Positions 18,388 to 29,135 of a stretch of 64,000 nt of DNA are shown here, piece by piece. The stretch spans positions 372,001 to 436,000 of the forward strand of contig CAZGQO010000001.1 of assembly GCA_964527925.1 (NCBI GenBank), read 5' to 3'. The position numbers were made by a program, and so were the translations under genes. Under the pieces are notes generated by a model. The model was not told where the DNA came from. It saw nothing but the letters and a program-made list of their open reading frames with translations, and did not search any database. The stretch is from Ch128b sp964527925. Lineage in GTDB: Bacteria; Bacteroidota; Ignavibacteria; Ch128b. Each line of letters begins with the position of its first letter. The stretch's first letter is position 1.

Positions 18388-21300
18388 TTAATTTTTTTCT
18401 ATTATTCTTATCTCCTCTTTTGTCAAATCGTATAATTTATAAACCAAAGTATCTATCTCTCTTTCCCACTGACTGGTATCGGCAGTTTTGTTCTCACGTT
18501 TTGCTTCAAGGATTTTAACTACAAGATCCTCAATCTGATTTACTATGGCTTTATTTTCTTGAGTGATGAGAGGAAGTGGGATATTAATAACATGTTGGTT
18601 TAACCATCTTGTTCCTTTTTCTCCAAGTTTTGTACAATACCACCTCTCATATGAAAATACATTTAGTTTCGAATTCAAATAGCCAAGTATATATTTTAAT
18701 TTATTTCCAGTTAGAATATAAGCTGTATTACTTACAAAAAATTCACCTGTTAAATCTATTGAAAATTGGGCACCTTGAGCTAATTCCTGCCATACTATCT
18801 TTTCTTTCTCAAACTCGGGGTAGTAGGCACAGTGTCGTAGTTCCCACCAGTAATCACCCTGATAATCTCGGATTTTTGCTTTTTCTTCAAAAGGTTTTAG
18901 ATGTTTCATTAACGATTGAAATGTTTTTTCAATAAATATTTCTGGTTTTTCACCTTTTCTGTTTTCATTTGTCCAACCTGCTAGGATAATAATCATCCAC
19001 AACCCTGCCCATTCATAGTAATATCTTTTTATATCTCTACCACGAAGTATCGGCTTTATAATGGCTTCGGTGCGTTTTCGCTCTTCTTCATCTCTGCAAT
19101 TAGCCAGTATCTCTTCTCTCTTCTTACTGTCAATGATAAATGCTTCGTTTAAACCTGTTTTAATGCCATAAAAAATTCTTACATCCCAATCTTTGAGGGG
19201 CTTTCCTATTCGTTCAATTTTTTCTTTCAATCTTTGTTCAGCATCATTACCAATAAACCAGGCATCTATATTTAATTTTTTTAATTCAACACCATGGTTT
19301 TGTAAAACCTGAGAAAAATCGAGTTTATCTTTTTTCTTTTCAATTACAGTTACAGCTTTAAGTTTATTTTGATTTTTACTTTTCTGGATAAGCAAAATAT
19401 TTGTATCTACTGTTGCATTTTCGAATACAGCAGGGCCTAAACCAATTAGAATTTTTGGATTGTAATCATTAAAAAATGTTCTGAGTTTTTCTCTATATCA
19501 TGCACGCATCCATTTATCGGAAGTTATATAACAAAGATGCCCGTCTGGTTTTAATAACTGAATTCCTTTTTCGTAAAATAAACAATAAATATCACTAGTA
19601 CGATCGAATGTTTTAAAGTTCTGGTCTTTATAAATTTCTCCATATTTTATTTCTTTATTAAAAGCTTTTTGTAATTGGATATAGGGTGAATTTCCAATCA
19701 CGATATCAAATCCATCTTCCACACCGAACATCCACTCTGGATTAAACCAATCTGAGCTTTTAGTCTGGTCATAGGGATCAAATGCAGCAATTTTATCTGC
19801 AATTGTTTTAGGCCAACCATCTTTCTGTAGTATTTCTGAGATTTCATTTCTTAATTGTTTGTCTTTTTTTGCAGCTTAAGTATCTCCGAACGACTAGTTG
19901 CTGCGAAATATTTATGTCTTACTTCTTTTAATTCTTCTTCTTTATTAAATACAACATCAGCCCTGATTTTGTCCATTGACATATGGTCTAAATCAATTAA
20001 AGTATTTGCAGCAACAAAATTGGTTTCGAGATTTGGAAGACTTCTTATTCCCAAGTTTTCCTTTTCATGATTAATTTTTTGATCTATTATTAAAGAAATA
20101 AAAAATCTTAATTTAGCCATCTGAACAGCAATAGGTTGTATATCAACACCATAGATGCATTTCTCAATTAAGAAAAGTTTTCTACCATAATCACTGGTGT
20201 TATTTTCAAAAACATCATTAATTTCTTTAATTAGTTCTTCTTGTAACTTACTATCATCAACCTTAAAAACTTTTTCAGCTTCTTTTAATGCATTCGTTTT
20301 CTGAATTTCTTTCCAGTAAATATTTTCAGGATCATACTTTTGAAGAATATAAACTAATCTGTGAAGAATACCCATTGGAAATGCACCCGAACCACAAGCA
20401 GGATCAATTATTTTTATTTCATCTATTGCCTGAATTATCTTTTGTTTTTCTTCTTTAGAAAATTCTGGTATTTCTTCTGAATAAGTAACTAATTTTTTGA
20501 CTTTTTCTTCAATGATTTCAGGAAGTTTTAATTTTAGATGCTCAATTAAACTTGTTTCAACCATATAATCTACAATTTCTCGCGGAGTGTAATAACTTCC
20601 TGTAGCTTTCCGAGCTGTAGTTGCAGTTTCGGGATTATAGCTGGCAAGTAAATTTTCAAATACTCGTCCTAATAATTCTGGATCCAGAGCTACTTCTTCA
20701 TCTATTGGAGTACTTTCATTTATTGTGAACTTATAACTGTGCAAGATATTAAATAGACCTCTTACTTTATATTTACTGCTTTTAATGTTATAGTATTTTC
20801 CAAGATCAGCTTCATCCTCCTCAGTAAAAAATAAATAATCAGGTACAATTGATTTTTTATATGGATTTCTGCTGAAACCATCTTCATAAATTATTTTTCC
20901 TGAATCATTTGGTTTATCGAGACAATCAAACAATCCTCCATTTAAGAATGGAATATTTTTGAATAAACTTAATACTTCATCTTTGGAGATTTTAAAGCAA
21001 TTTGAATATCGATATGAAGTTTTTACTCCATATTTTTCTCTGTTCTCATAGATATTTCCATCTGCAGCGAATTTTCGTTCATTTATTTTCTGATTTAATG
21101 TTGCAAAGAATAGATTTTGCAGAATTGCATTATAATGATTGTGTGAAGATTTATCTATATTATTAAAATCCGTAATGATCTTTGATAAAAATTCTCTATC
21201 GAATAATTCTTCTGGAACTAATTTTTTTCTTTAATGAACCAGATGAAAAAAATTCTTGTAATAAGACGAATAAGATTAACTGAGTTTCTTATTTCGTCAC

Positions 21301-22006
21301 TCTTTTCAACATCATCAGGAAATTTAACTTTATCCATTGCCCAGAAATACCAGTTAGAAAGTTCCTCGTAGAATTTTTTATTCAGTAAACTAACATCCGA
21401 TACCTTCAACCACTGTTGATGCAGTTCATTGAAATTTTTGACCTTTGGAGAAATTTTTAAATCCTAAAGTATTCTAATGTGGCTTGTGTGAGGATTTTTT
21501 GTATTAATATTCTTCAGCTTTATTACTTTGCCAATTTTTTCACCCTCTCTCTAATTTTGAAGATATCTGAACCGTTCACTTATTGAAATTGATATATAAA
21601 TATTATCATCAACTTTATACTTCAATAAAAGTGCAACGGGCATTTTTTTGCTTGCACGATTGAAAATTCTGGTTAGTTCAGAAATTTCACTACTCGAAGG
21701 TTGTCTGGATAATGAGAGAGCAACAATGTATAGCCCTTCATATTCTTCATCCATTTTAATTTTTGATTCGCTCAGAGTAATCTTTTTTGATCTATGATTA
21801 AAAACTGAATTCTCGATTATTCCAATGAAATAAGTTTCTTGAATCAAATCGAGTACCTTATTTTTACTTAACGAATCTCCTATAATTTCTCTAAATGACA
21901 CAGGCTGGCTTGTAGCTGTTTTTAATGAAATACCCAACTGATTAAAAAGTTCAGTTGAAGCTACAAAAAGATTTTCAGTATTAAATCGTTTTAAAGCATT
22001 AATCAT
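18388..22006 (-). pseudogene. Broken Eco57I-type N6-adenine DNA methylase/specificity protein
   Basis: Frames joined from ATG 22006 to 18388 give about 1206 residues. In order: an N-terminal region with FNELHQQWLKVSD and ELSNWYFWAMDKVKFP; LDPELLGRVFENLLASYNP and TGSYYTPREIVDYMVETSL; methylase motif I DPACGSGAFPMG; motif IV as GNSPYIQLQ; and a C-terminal TaqI-like specificity domain (ILRGRDIKRYYYEWAGLW ... WLNQHVINIPLPL). Lesions: TAG 21551-21553, TAG 21464-21466, a frameshift at an A7 tract 21222-21228, a frameshift at an A7 tract 19864-19870, and TGA 19498-19500. Motif IV also reads NSPY instead of NPPY. It was the partner of the helicase just upstream. Confidence 0.9.
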
Positions 22007-22025
22007 ATTTTTTTCACTGCTTTGT

Positions 22026-25000
22026 TTATGATTTTGTGATAACAAACCAGTTAATTAAATCAAAATTTTCTGGTTTAAATTTTTCTTCCAATTTTTTATC
22101 AAGTTTTTTTAGTGTTTTCGAGACTGGACTGTTAAATAACGACTTGATAATTGATTCTGCCGATGGTTGTATCTGGTCATTAATCCATTTATTAACAAGT
22201 TCGGTTAAAGCATCAAGAATTTTTTGATCACCCTGTTCTATCTATTGAGGTACAAATCTTTCTTTATTTTTATGGGTTCTTAAAAATTTAGAACTTCATG
22301 GCTATTTGTCAGAATTTGAATCTTCTGATTATCCATAGAAATATTATCTTCTTGATTAATGGGAAGATGAACCAGATAGATTTCTTGATATTTACTACCA
22401 ATATCACCCGTAAGCCGTTTGGAATAACCAAGAGCTACAATGATACTCTGTGGAATGTTTTTGTAAGGTTCGTGTTGATAAATCTTAAAATCAGTAAAAA
22501 CACCATTTGGAATTTTTTTGAAAAACATTTCATCTTTCTTAAGAAACTCATAAAGTTCTTGATGAAATTGTTCAAAAGATAGATCATCATAACCAAGTGT
22601 TTCCTCGCTATCTTCTACATCTTCGTAAGTCAATTGTAATTGTTCGAGCATTTTTTGTTCTTGTTTGGAAATAAGAGGATTATCCTTAATAATTTCTTCT
22701 ATATCCTGGGAAATTCCAGAATCAACTTCAGTCCCTACGAGAGTCATTAAAGCCATCCTTTTTTCAACTCGTGATTTTAATTTAAGATAATCTTCAAAAT
22801 TCTTTACTGGCCAGAAATTTATGGCTCTGATAGTTTTATTTGGTGAGCCAATTCTGTCAATTCTACCAAAGCTTTGAATAAGTTTAACTGGATTCCAATG
22901 AATATCATAATTAATCACAAGATCACAATCCTGTAAATTTTGTCCTTCGCTCAAACAATCAGTCGCTATCAGAATATCGATTGGTTCTTCTAATCTTTTT
23001 GCAATTGTTTTGTAATAAACCTTAACTAAATCCTTCCACAGTTGATAATCTATGCTAACATTATTCTGAAGTAGTGAGGGCGAGTTAAGATTAAGTTCGT
23101 TATAAAATTCAGTCCAATCTTTTTCTTTGAATAATTTTGTATAAGGTGCAAATCTTTCGAGAATTATCTCAAATTTTTGACCTGAATAACCATCATCAGT
23201 TTTGCATTCCGAATCTGATACATAGGCAACTCTTTTAAATCCACGTTTTACAAGGTTATTATAAAGATAAACGGCTGTATCCTTAAAAGAGGTAAAAACT
23301 AATACTTTTTTATTTGGTTTGGTTTGTTTTTCTTTGATTATCTTAACAAGCTGTTCAAATTTTGGATCTGTTGCTTTGGAAGATTCAAGTTCTTTTTCGA
23401 ATTGGTTGAAGTTATTAAGAATTTCTTTCATCAGTTCAATTTCTCTTTCAATATCTGCTTTAAATCTTTCAAGGTCTTTAATTTCAGAAATTTTGATTGG
23501 ATTCTTTTTTCCAAGTGTTTCAATCTTTGACTCATCAATATTCAAATTATCAATTATTTCTTCTTCTTCATCAAATTCATTTTCTAAAAGAAGAGTTTCT
23601 TCTACAAATTCTTTTTGGTATTGGTCGATTTTTTGGAGAGCATTTAAATGTTGAGTTAGGATGTTTTAAAGAGTTATCCTAAAAGCATACCAGCTTGATT
23701 CCAGTCGTTTAATTAAAAGGATGTAGATCATTTTAGCCAGAAATATTTCACGCTGCACCTGATCTTCAAGCACACTCAAAAATTCTCTTTTTTCTAAATA
23801 CTCCGAAGGTCGATATGCTACAAATTTTAGATTTTCAAGAGCGTTTAATATATCATCAAAGCATTTAATGCTTCCTATTTCTTCAGGTGTTATAAAAATT
23901 TTTTCTGGTTTTTCTTTTTCAGGAAAATCTAATTTATGCTTATCGAGTTTAATTAGTTTTCGTGTTCTAGCAACAATGAGTGCATCTGTTAGCTTTTCAA
24001 ATCTTCTATCTAATTTTTTGATAAATTCTGCAATTGTTCTTTTTTCTCTTTTACTCCATTCATTAAAATCAGCTTGTGCCGTTCTAAAAATTGATTCGAG
24101 ACTATTAATTTCTAAATCTGTTTCCTTAAAACCATCTTCCTGACCTTTTACAATTAATTTGAACTGATTTCTTACATCTATTAAAGTATTGTTAATAGGA
24201 GTTGCAGAAAGAAGAAGTACTTTCACATCTCTTGCGTTATTTAGAGGCATTAAAAGATCATCAACCAAAAATTAATACCGAAGTGATTTATCATTTGTAA
24301 GATTATGACTTTCATCAATAACAATTAGTAATTTTTTCCTTGTCTGGAAGAAATTAAGTGTTTTATCAACATATGAATTCAATCGATCCCCCTGCAAATC
24401 TGTATGGAACCTTACATAATATTCAATTTTATCTTTTTCGAAACAGCTATTTAGCCCAGCCTGATATAGCTCCCAGCTTGATTTTAACTTTTTTGAACAG
24501 ATAACAAGGACTGTATAACCCAAATTTTGGAAATATTTCATAACCGCTAAAGCAGTCCAAGTTTTTCCAAGACCAACTGCATCAGCTAAGATTGCACCGT
24601 TATATTTTTTAAGAATCCAAATTAAACTTAAAACACCATATCTCTGAAATGGATAAAGTGTCTTATAGATAACGGTTTCGTTTAAGTGAGTATACTCGCG
24701 AAAGAGTTCTTCAGAGGTTGACAAAGATTCAAATTCATCTTTAAACAACTCATAAAGTATTTTATAATACAATTGAAACGGAGTGTATTCTTTAAAAAGA
24801 TTGGTTATTAATTCTATAATATATTCTTTGACGGTGATTTTTTTGCCGGGTTCAATTTCGATATACTCTTCAGCATACTTTGACCATATTTCGTTAAACC
24901 ATTCTGTCAATTCTTTAAAATAATTTGAATTGCCAGTATCAACAATATTTAATTCAATATTGCTTCCAAGTTTATAACCAAGCCCAGCTTCCGTGAGATT

Positions 25001-25411
25001 TGAACTACCAACTATATAATAATTTTTTCTTGGATCTTTATCAGAATAAATGTAGGTTTTTGCGTGACAGAATACCTATCTAATTGTTTTAATTTATACA
25101 GAATAACTTCTCAATTTATTTACAACATATAATGCTTACTTATTTGTCTGAAAACCTGATTTTATTTCAAAATGTCCACTTAGTGAATCAATTATTTTTT
25201 CCTTTAAATCACCATCCTTTAACGGTTGTCCGAGAATAAATCGAAAATTAGTTACACCTCTCAAATTTTGAAATAATAGACTCAAAGCAGCAACAGTGAA
25301 ATAACCAGTCACAACATCTAAATTCCCACTTTCGGAATAGTCTCTTAGAAAATCTGCGACAGTCTGGTAATCCGAGAACAATTTTTTTGATGTTTTATTA
25401 TCTATTAACAT
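22026..25411 (-). pseudogene. Broken PLD-SNF2 family helicase (defence/restriction-associated)
   Basis: Joined frames give about 1128 residues. The N-terminal phospholipase D-like domain has an HxK motif (HAKTYIYSD ... GSSNLTEAGLG). The SNF2-type helicase follows, with ADAVGLGKTWTALAV (motif I), IDESH (motif II), LLLSATPINN (motif III), FTSFKDTA (IV), ATDCLSEGQNLQ (V) and QSFGRIDRIGSPN (VI). Lesions: TAA 25136, TAA 25094, TAG 25076, TAA 24272, TAA 23666, a frameshift at 22282-22286 and TAG 22242 (first coordinates). All motifs survive between the stops, which points to recent inactivation. Such helicases paired with Eco57I-type methylases are typical of restriction-like phage defence loci. 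Confidence 0.9.
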
Positions 25412-25574
25412 TTTTGCCCCATTGAGTTGTAATTATTTGTTTTGCCATAGACTCAATGACTCTTATCGTAAATTTAATATTCTTCTTTTACAAAATCATT
25501 AAGTTTTGAAAAAACATAGATACGCAATAAATCTACTGGAAGGAAATAAAGTTGAATCCTTAGTCTTCAACAGT

Positions 25575-25660
25575 ATTAGCCACGAATACACGAATAATTT
25601 TTGCTGCAAATTAGAGAATTTAATTCGTGATAATTAGTGTAATTCGTATTCGTGGTTAAT
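25575..25660. repeat. Inverted repeat at the right edge of the island
   Basis: ATTAGCCACGAATACACGAAT (25575-25595, written as 21 positions with CCACGAAT as key core) faces a near-complementary arm at 25642-25660 (core ATTCGTGGTTAAT), with about 46 nt between. The core CCACGAAT/ATTCGTGG also occurs in the copy at 13146-13185. The rest of 25412-25736 shows no gene. Confidence 0.65.
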
Positions 25661-25713
25661 AAAAAAATATAGACCCATCAATTACAACTCACTCTTAACT
25701 CATTCTCCACAAA

Positions 25714-25744
25714 TTTCAATTCAAATTCATTTTAATTAATTTTG
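25714..25744 (+). promoter_or_regulatory. Probable promoter of purK-purE
   Basis: TAATTTTG (25737-25744) matches TAnnTTTG. TTTC (25714-25717) sits 19 nt upstream as a weak -33 element. Transcription would begin near 25750, 35 nt before the purK ATG, inside the adjacent palindrome. Confidence 0.45.
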
Positions 25745-25745
25745 C

Positions 25746-25762
25746 AGTGAAAATTTTTCACT
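25746..25762. promoter_or_regulatory. Perfect palindrome (operator candidate) at the purK start region
   Basis: AGTGAAAA-T-TTTTCACT is a perfect 8+8 palindrome with a one-base centre. It overlaps the predicted transcription start of purKE. The short centre favours a dimeric repressor site over an RNA hairpin. No regulator is identified. Confidence 0.45.
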
Positions 25763-25784
25763 TTGAAAGATTGATTTCATTTAT

Positions 25785-26915
25785 ATGACATTAAAAATTG
25801 GAATATTGGGCGGCGGACAACTTGCTAAAATGTCCGCTAAGGCTGCTTATAGATTAGGCTTCCAGATTAATATCCTCGAAAAATCCAAAAACTCTTCCGC
25901 TGGTAAAATCACTCCAAATGAATTCATTGGTTGGGTTGACGATAAAAAATTACTTAAAAAATTCATTCAGAATTCTGATGTAATCACACTGGAAAATGAA
26001 TTCATCGATAGTCATTACTTGGAATGGATTGAAAATCAGGGCAAGAGGGTAATTCCTTCTTCGTTAACTGTGTCCTTGATTCAGGATAAATTCATTCAAA
26101 AATCTACTTTCGAAAAAAAGAAATTGCCTATCCCCAAATTTGTCGAAATAACAGACTCCACAAATTATGAATTGCTTTCTACAATCTTTGGCAATAAGTT
26201 TTTAATTAAATCACGAAAACTTGGCTATGATGGTTATGGAAATTATCTGGTGAATAATTCTAACGATTTCGAAAAAGCTCTTACAAAACTAAAATCCCGT
26301 CACAGTAAATTAATGGCTGAAGAATTTATTGATTTCGAAAAAGAAATTGCAATAATGATTGTTCGTACAAAAAAAGAAATCAGAACATATCAAGTGGTTG
26401 AAACAATTCAAAAAAATCATATCTGTCATACAGTAATCGCACCAGCTCACATCGAAGTAAAAATTAAAAAGAATGTCGAAGAAATTGGAGTGGAAGCAGT
26501 AAAATCGATTAAAGGTTACGGAATTTTTGGAATAGAATTTTTTCTTGATAAATCTGGTAATGTTTTAATTAACGAAATTGCTCCCCGACCTCACAATTCT
26601 GGTCACTATACAATTGATGCCTGCATAACATCTCAATTCGAAAATCACATTCGAAGCGTATTAAATCTGCCGCTTGGTTCAACAGAAATGGTTTTTCCAT
26701 TTGCCGTAATGGTTAATCTTCTCGGAAAAATCAACAAAAGAAACAATCAACCTTCACTTCAAAAAATTTTAAGATATGATGATTTGCATCTTCACATTTA
26801 TGGAAAAGAAGAATCACGAAAAGGCAGAAAGATGGGTCATTTAACGATTTGTGGAGAAAATCTTGATTCAATCTTAAAAAGGGCAATTCAAGCAGAAAAA
26901 GAAATAATCATATAG
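25785..26915 (+). CDS. purK: 5-(carboxyamino)imidazole ribonucleotide synthase (PurK)
   Basis: PurK uses ATP and bicarbonate to carboxylate AIR to N5-CAIR in purine synthesis. The 376 residues show the N-terminal GILGGGQLAKM nucleotide-binding start, the ATP-grasp core (FLIKSRKLGYDGYGN, AEEFIDFEKEIAIMI) and the metal site in GIEFFLDKSGNVLINEIAPRPHNSGH. Length and order of motifs are normal. It begins the purK-purE pair, the purE start being 8 nt after its stop. The predicted promoter and palindrome lie directly upstream. Shine-Dalgarno is weak. Confidence 0.96.
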   Translation: MTLKIGILGGGQLAKMSAKAAYRLGFQINILEKSKNSSAGKITPNEFIGWVDDKKLLKKFIQNSDVITLENEFIDSHYLEWIENQGKRVIPSSLTVSLIQDKFIQKSTFEKKKLPIPKFVEITDSTNYELLSTIFGNKFLIKSRKLGYDGYGNYLVNNSNDFEKALTKLKSRHSKLMAEEFIDFEKEIAIMIVRTKKEIRTYQVVETIQKNHICHTVIAPAHIEVKIKKNVEEIGVEAVKSIKGYGIFGIEFFLDKSGNVLINEIAPRPHNSGHYTIDACITSQFENHIRSVLNLPLGSTEMVFPFAVMVNLLGKINKRNNQPSLQKILRYDDLHLHIYGKEESRKGRKMGHLTICGENLDSILKRAIQAEKEIII

Positions 26916-26922
26916 GAGTGAT

Positions 26923-27411
26923 ATGAAGAAAAAACCTCAAGTTGCAATAATAATGGGTAGTGACTCAGATTTTCCAATAATGCAAGAAGCGGCAAACATT
27001 CTCAAAGAATTTGATGTTGAATACGAAATTAAAATAGTTTCTGCTCACCGAACTCCTGGTTTCATGGCAAAATATACCAGCACAATTCACAAAAAAGGAA
27101 TAAAAGTGATAATCGCTGGTGCTGGTGGTGCAGCTCATCTGCCAGGGATGTCCGCTTCATTCTCACCATTGCCTGTTATTGGTGTTCCAATTAAAACAAA
27201 ATCGATGGATGGATTGGATTCACTCTTATCAATTGCTCAAATGCCGGCTGGTGTTCCGGTTGCAACAGTCGCAATTAATAATGCAAGAAATGCTGGTTTG
27301 CTCGCCGTTCAAATTCTTGGAATTTGTGATAAAAAACTTTTCAAGAAAGTGGTTGAGTATAAGGAGAAACTTGCAAACGAATCTTTAAATAAGAATAAAA
27401 TTTTAAGATGA
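26923..27411 (+). CDS. purE: N5-CAIR mutase (PurE)
   Basis: PurE moves the carboxylate of N5-CAIR to give CAIR, the next step after PurK. The 162 residues carry the class I PurE motifs: IIMGSDSDFPIM near residue 9, VSAHRTPG near 42 with the catalytic histidine, AGAGGAAHLPGM near 65 and PVIGVPI near 86. GGAGTG-like spacing (TAGGAGTGATATG) gives a good ribosome site just before the ATG. It is co-transcribed with purK. Confidence 0.97.
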   Translation: MKKKPQVAIIMGSDSDFPIMQEAANILKEFDVEYEIKIVSAHRTPGFMAKYTSTIHKKGIKVIIAGAGGAAHLPGMSASFSPLPVIGVPIKTKSMDGLDSLLSIAQMPAGVPVATVAINNARNAGLLAVQILGICDKKLFKKVVEYKEKLANESLNKNKILR

Positions 27412-27636
27412 ACATTCTCACTTGGCAGATATCGTTCACTGGAATTTTTACTTTTTGTAAGTTCTGAATTGTTCATTTTCTTTACTGTAATTCTTTATCG
27501 ATAAGAAAATTATACTTTGAAAGTTCCTCAATGAAGAGAGTAAAAACTTGTAATTCATCAAAATCGATAAGTTTACTTCTACAGTTTTAAAAACAAATAT
27601 TTCGTATTTTTCTCTTGAAGAAATTTGAGTGACAAA
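27412..27636. other. Intergenic region upstream of gatB
   Basis: This 225 nt AT-rich spacer contains two copies of ATCGATAAG, about 68 nt apart (near 27497 and 27563), the first inside the palindrome TTATCGATAA. No exact TAnnTTTG element, ORF or terminator was found. The repeats might be a regulator site, but this is a guess. Confidence 0.3.
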
Positions 27637-29082
27637 ATGATAAATGGATTCGAAGCAGTAATAGGCTTAGAAATTCACGCTCAACTTTTAACTAAATCAA
27701 AATTGTTTTGCGGTTGTTCGACAAAATTTGGAAATCCTCCAAATACAAATGTTTGTCCAGTCTGTATGGGACATCCTGGTGTTCTTCCAGTGCTGAACAA
27801 GAAAGCCGTTGAGTTCACAATTAAAATGGGATTGGCTACAAATTGCCTAATTAATACAACATCTTACTTTGCAAGGAAAAATTATTTTTATCCTGACCTT
27901 CCAAAGGGTTATCAAATTTCTCAGTATGAACTGCCGCTATGTTCCAATGGTTATCTTGAAATTGAAGTGAACAATCAAAATCGAAAAATTAGAATTAATC
28001 GGATTCATCTGGAAGAAGATGCAGGAAAATCAATACACGATCAGGGAAATTTTACTTTACTCGATTATAACAGATGCGGTGTTCCTCTCATTGAAATTGT
28101 AACTGCACCTGATTTGCGAACACCAGAAGAAGCAGGTTTGCTTTTATCAAAAATTCGTCAGATAGTAAAATATCTTGAGATTTGCGATGGAAATATGGAA
28201 GAAGGAAGTTTAAGATGCGATGCTAATATTTCAGTAAGACCGGCTGGTTCTAATACTCTGGGCACTAAAACAGAAGTAAAAAATATGAACTCAATTAAAA
28301 ATGTTGTCGATGCATTGAAATATGAAATTGAAAGACAGATAGAAATTTTAAGCAGTGGTGGTGAAATACTGCAACAAACTCTTCTCTGGAATCCTGATAA
28401 AAAACAAATTGAATCAATGCGAACTAAAGAAGAGAGCCACGATTACAGATATTTTCCCGAACCTGATTTACCTTCAGTTGTTATTGATGACAATTGGCTG
28501 AATGAAATTAGAAATTCATTAAGAGAATTACCTGATCAGAAAAAGCAAAGATTCAAAGTTGAGTTCAATCTTCCTGATTATGATATTGAAATACTGACCT
28601 CAGAAAAAGATTATGCTGATTATTTTGAAATGACTTCAAAATATACAGATGACTACAAAAGCATCAGCAACTGGTTCATGACTGATATACTGAAAATCTT
28701 GAATGAGAAAAAAATTTCAATCAAGGAATTTCCTGTCACTCCCGAAAAACTTGCTGAGTTGATTAATCTCATAAATAACAAAACTATCAGCAGCAAGATT
28801 GCTAAAGAAGTTTTTGCAGATATGTTAATCAATAACGAGTCTCCTTCAGACATAATAAAACGAAAAAATTTAGTCCAAATTTCAAATGAAGATGAGATAA
28901 TGAATGTGATTGAAAAAGTCATAGACTCAAATCAGAAACAAGTGCAGGAATACTTGAACGGGAAAGAGAAAGTATTTGCACACTTCGTTGGTCAGGTGAT
29001 GAAAGAAACCAGAGGCAAAGCAAATCCCGAAATAGTGAATAAATTACTCAAACAAAAATTATCATCCCTAAAAGAAAATTAA
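27637..29082 (+). CDS. gatB: Asp-tRNA(Asn)/Glu-tRNA(Gln) amidotransferase subunit B
   Basis: GatB is the tRNA-binding and kinase subunit of the GatCAB complex, which amidates mischarged Asp-tRNA or Glu-tRNA. Motifs: EAVIGLEIHAQLLTKSKLFC, the zinc cysteines in CGCSTKF and CPVCMGHPG, YFYPDLPKGYQISQYE, and RTKEESHDYRYFPEPDL. The C-terminal YqeY-like tail is present. An in-frame TTG at 27625 could add four residues; ATG 27637 is preferred, with GAGTG five bases upstream. Length 481 is normal. gatA and gatC are not in the window. Confidence 0.97.
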   Translation: MINGFEAVIGLEIHAQLLTKSKLFCGCSTKFGNPPNTNVCPVCMGHPGVLPVLNKKAVEFTIKMGLATNCLINTTSYFARKNYFYPDLPKGYQISQYELPLCSNGYLEIEVNNQNRKIRINRIHLEEDAGKSIHDQGNFTLLDYNRCGVPLIEIVTAPDLRTPEEAGLLLSKIRQIVKYLEICDGNMEEGSLRCDANISVRPAGSNTLGTKTEVKNMNSIKNVVDALKYEIERQIEILSSGGEILQQTLLWNPDKKQIESMRTKEESHDYRYFPEPDLPSVVIDDNWLNEIRNSLRELPDQKKQRFKVEFNLPDYDIEILTSEKDYADYFEMTSKYTDDYKSISNWFMTDILKILNEKKISIKEFPVTPEKLAELINLINNKTISSKIAKEVFADMLINNESPSDIIKRKNLVQISNEDEIMNVIEKVIDSNQKQVQEYLNGKEKVFAHFVGQVMKETRGKANPEIVNKLLKQKLSSLKEN

Positions 29083-29135
29083 AATGTTTAATTCTTTTCA
29101 CTTCAACCAATCAAAAAAAATCTAATGGTAAATTC

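Noticed and set aside
13355..25411. Stop-codon reassignment or programmed readthrough as the explanation of the interrupted island genes
   Set aside because: All three stop codons are involved, frameshifts occur as well, and the neighbouring core genes end normally with the same codons.
18388..25411. Assignment to DISARM, BREX or Druantia
   Set aside because: The defining partners (DUF1998 protein, PglZ, BrxC, DUF4338 and so on) are not present; only a helicase and a methylase are.
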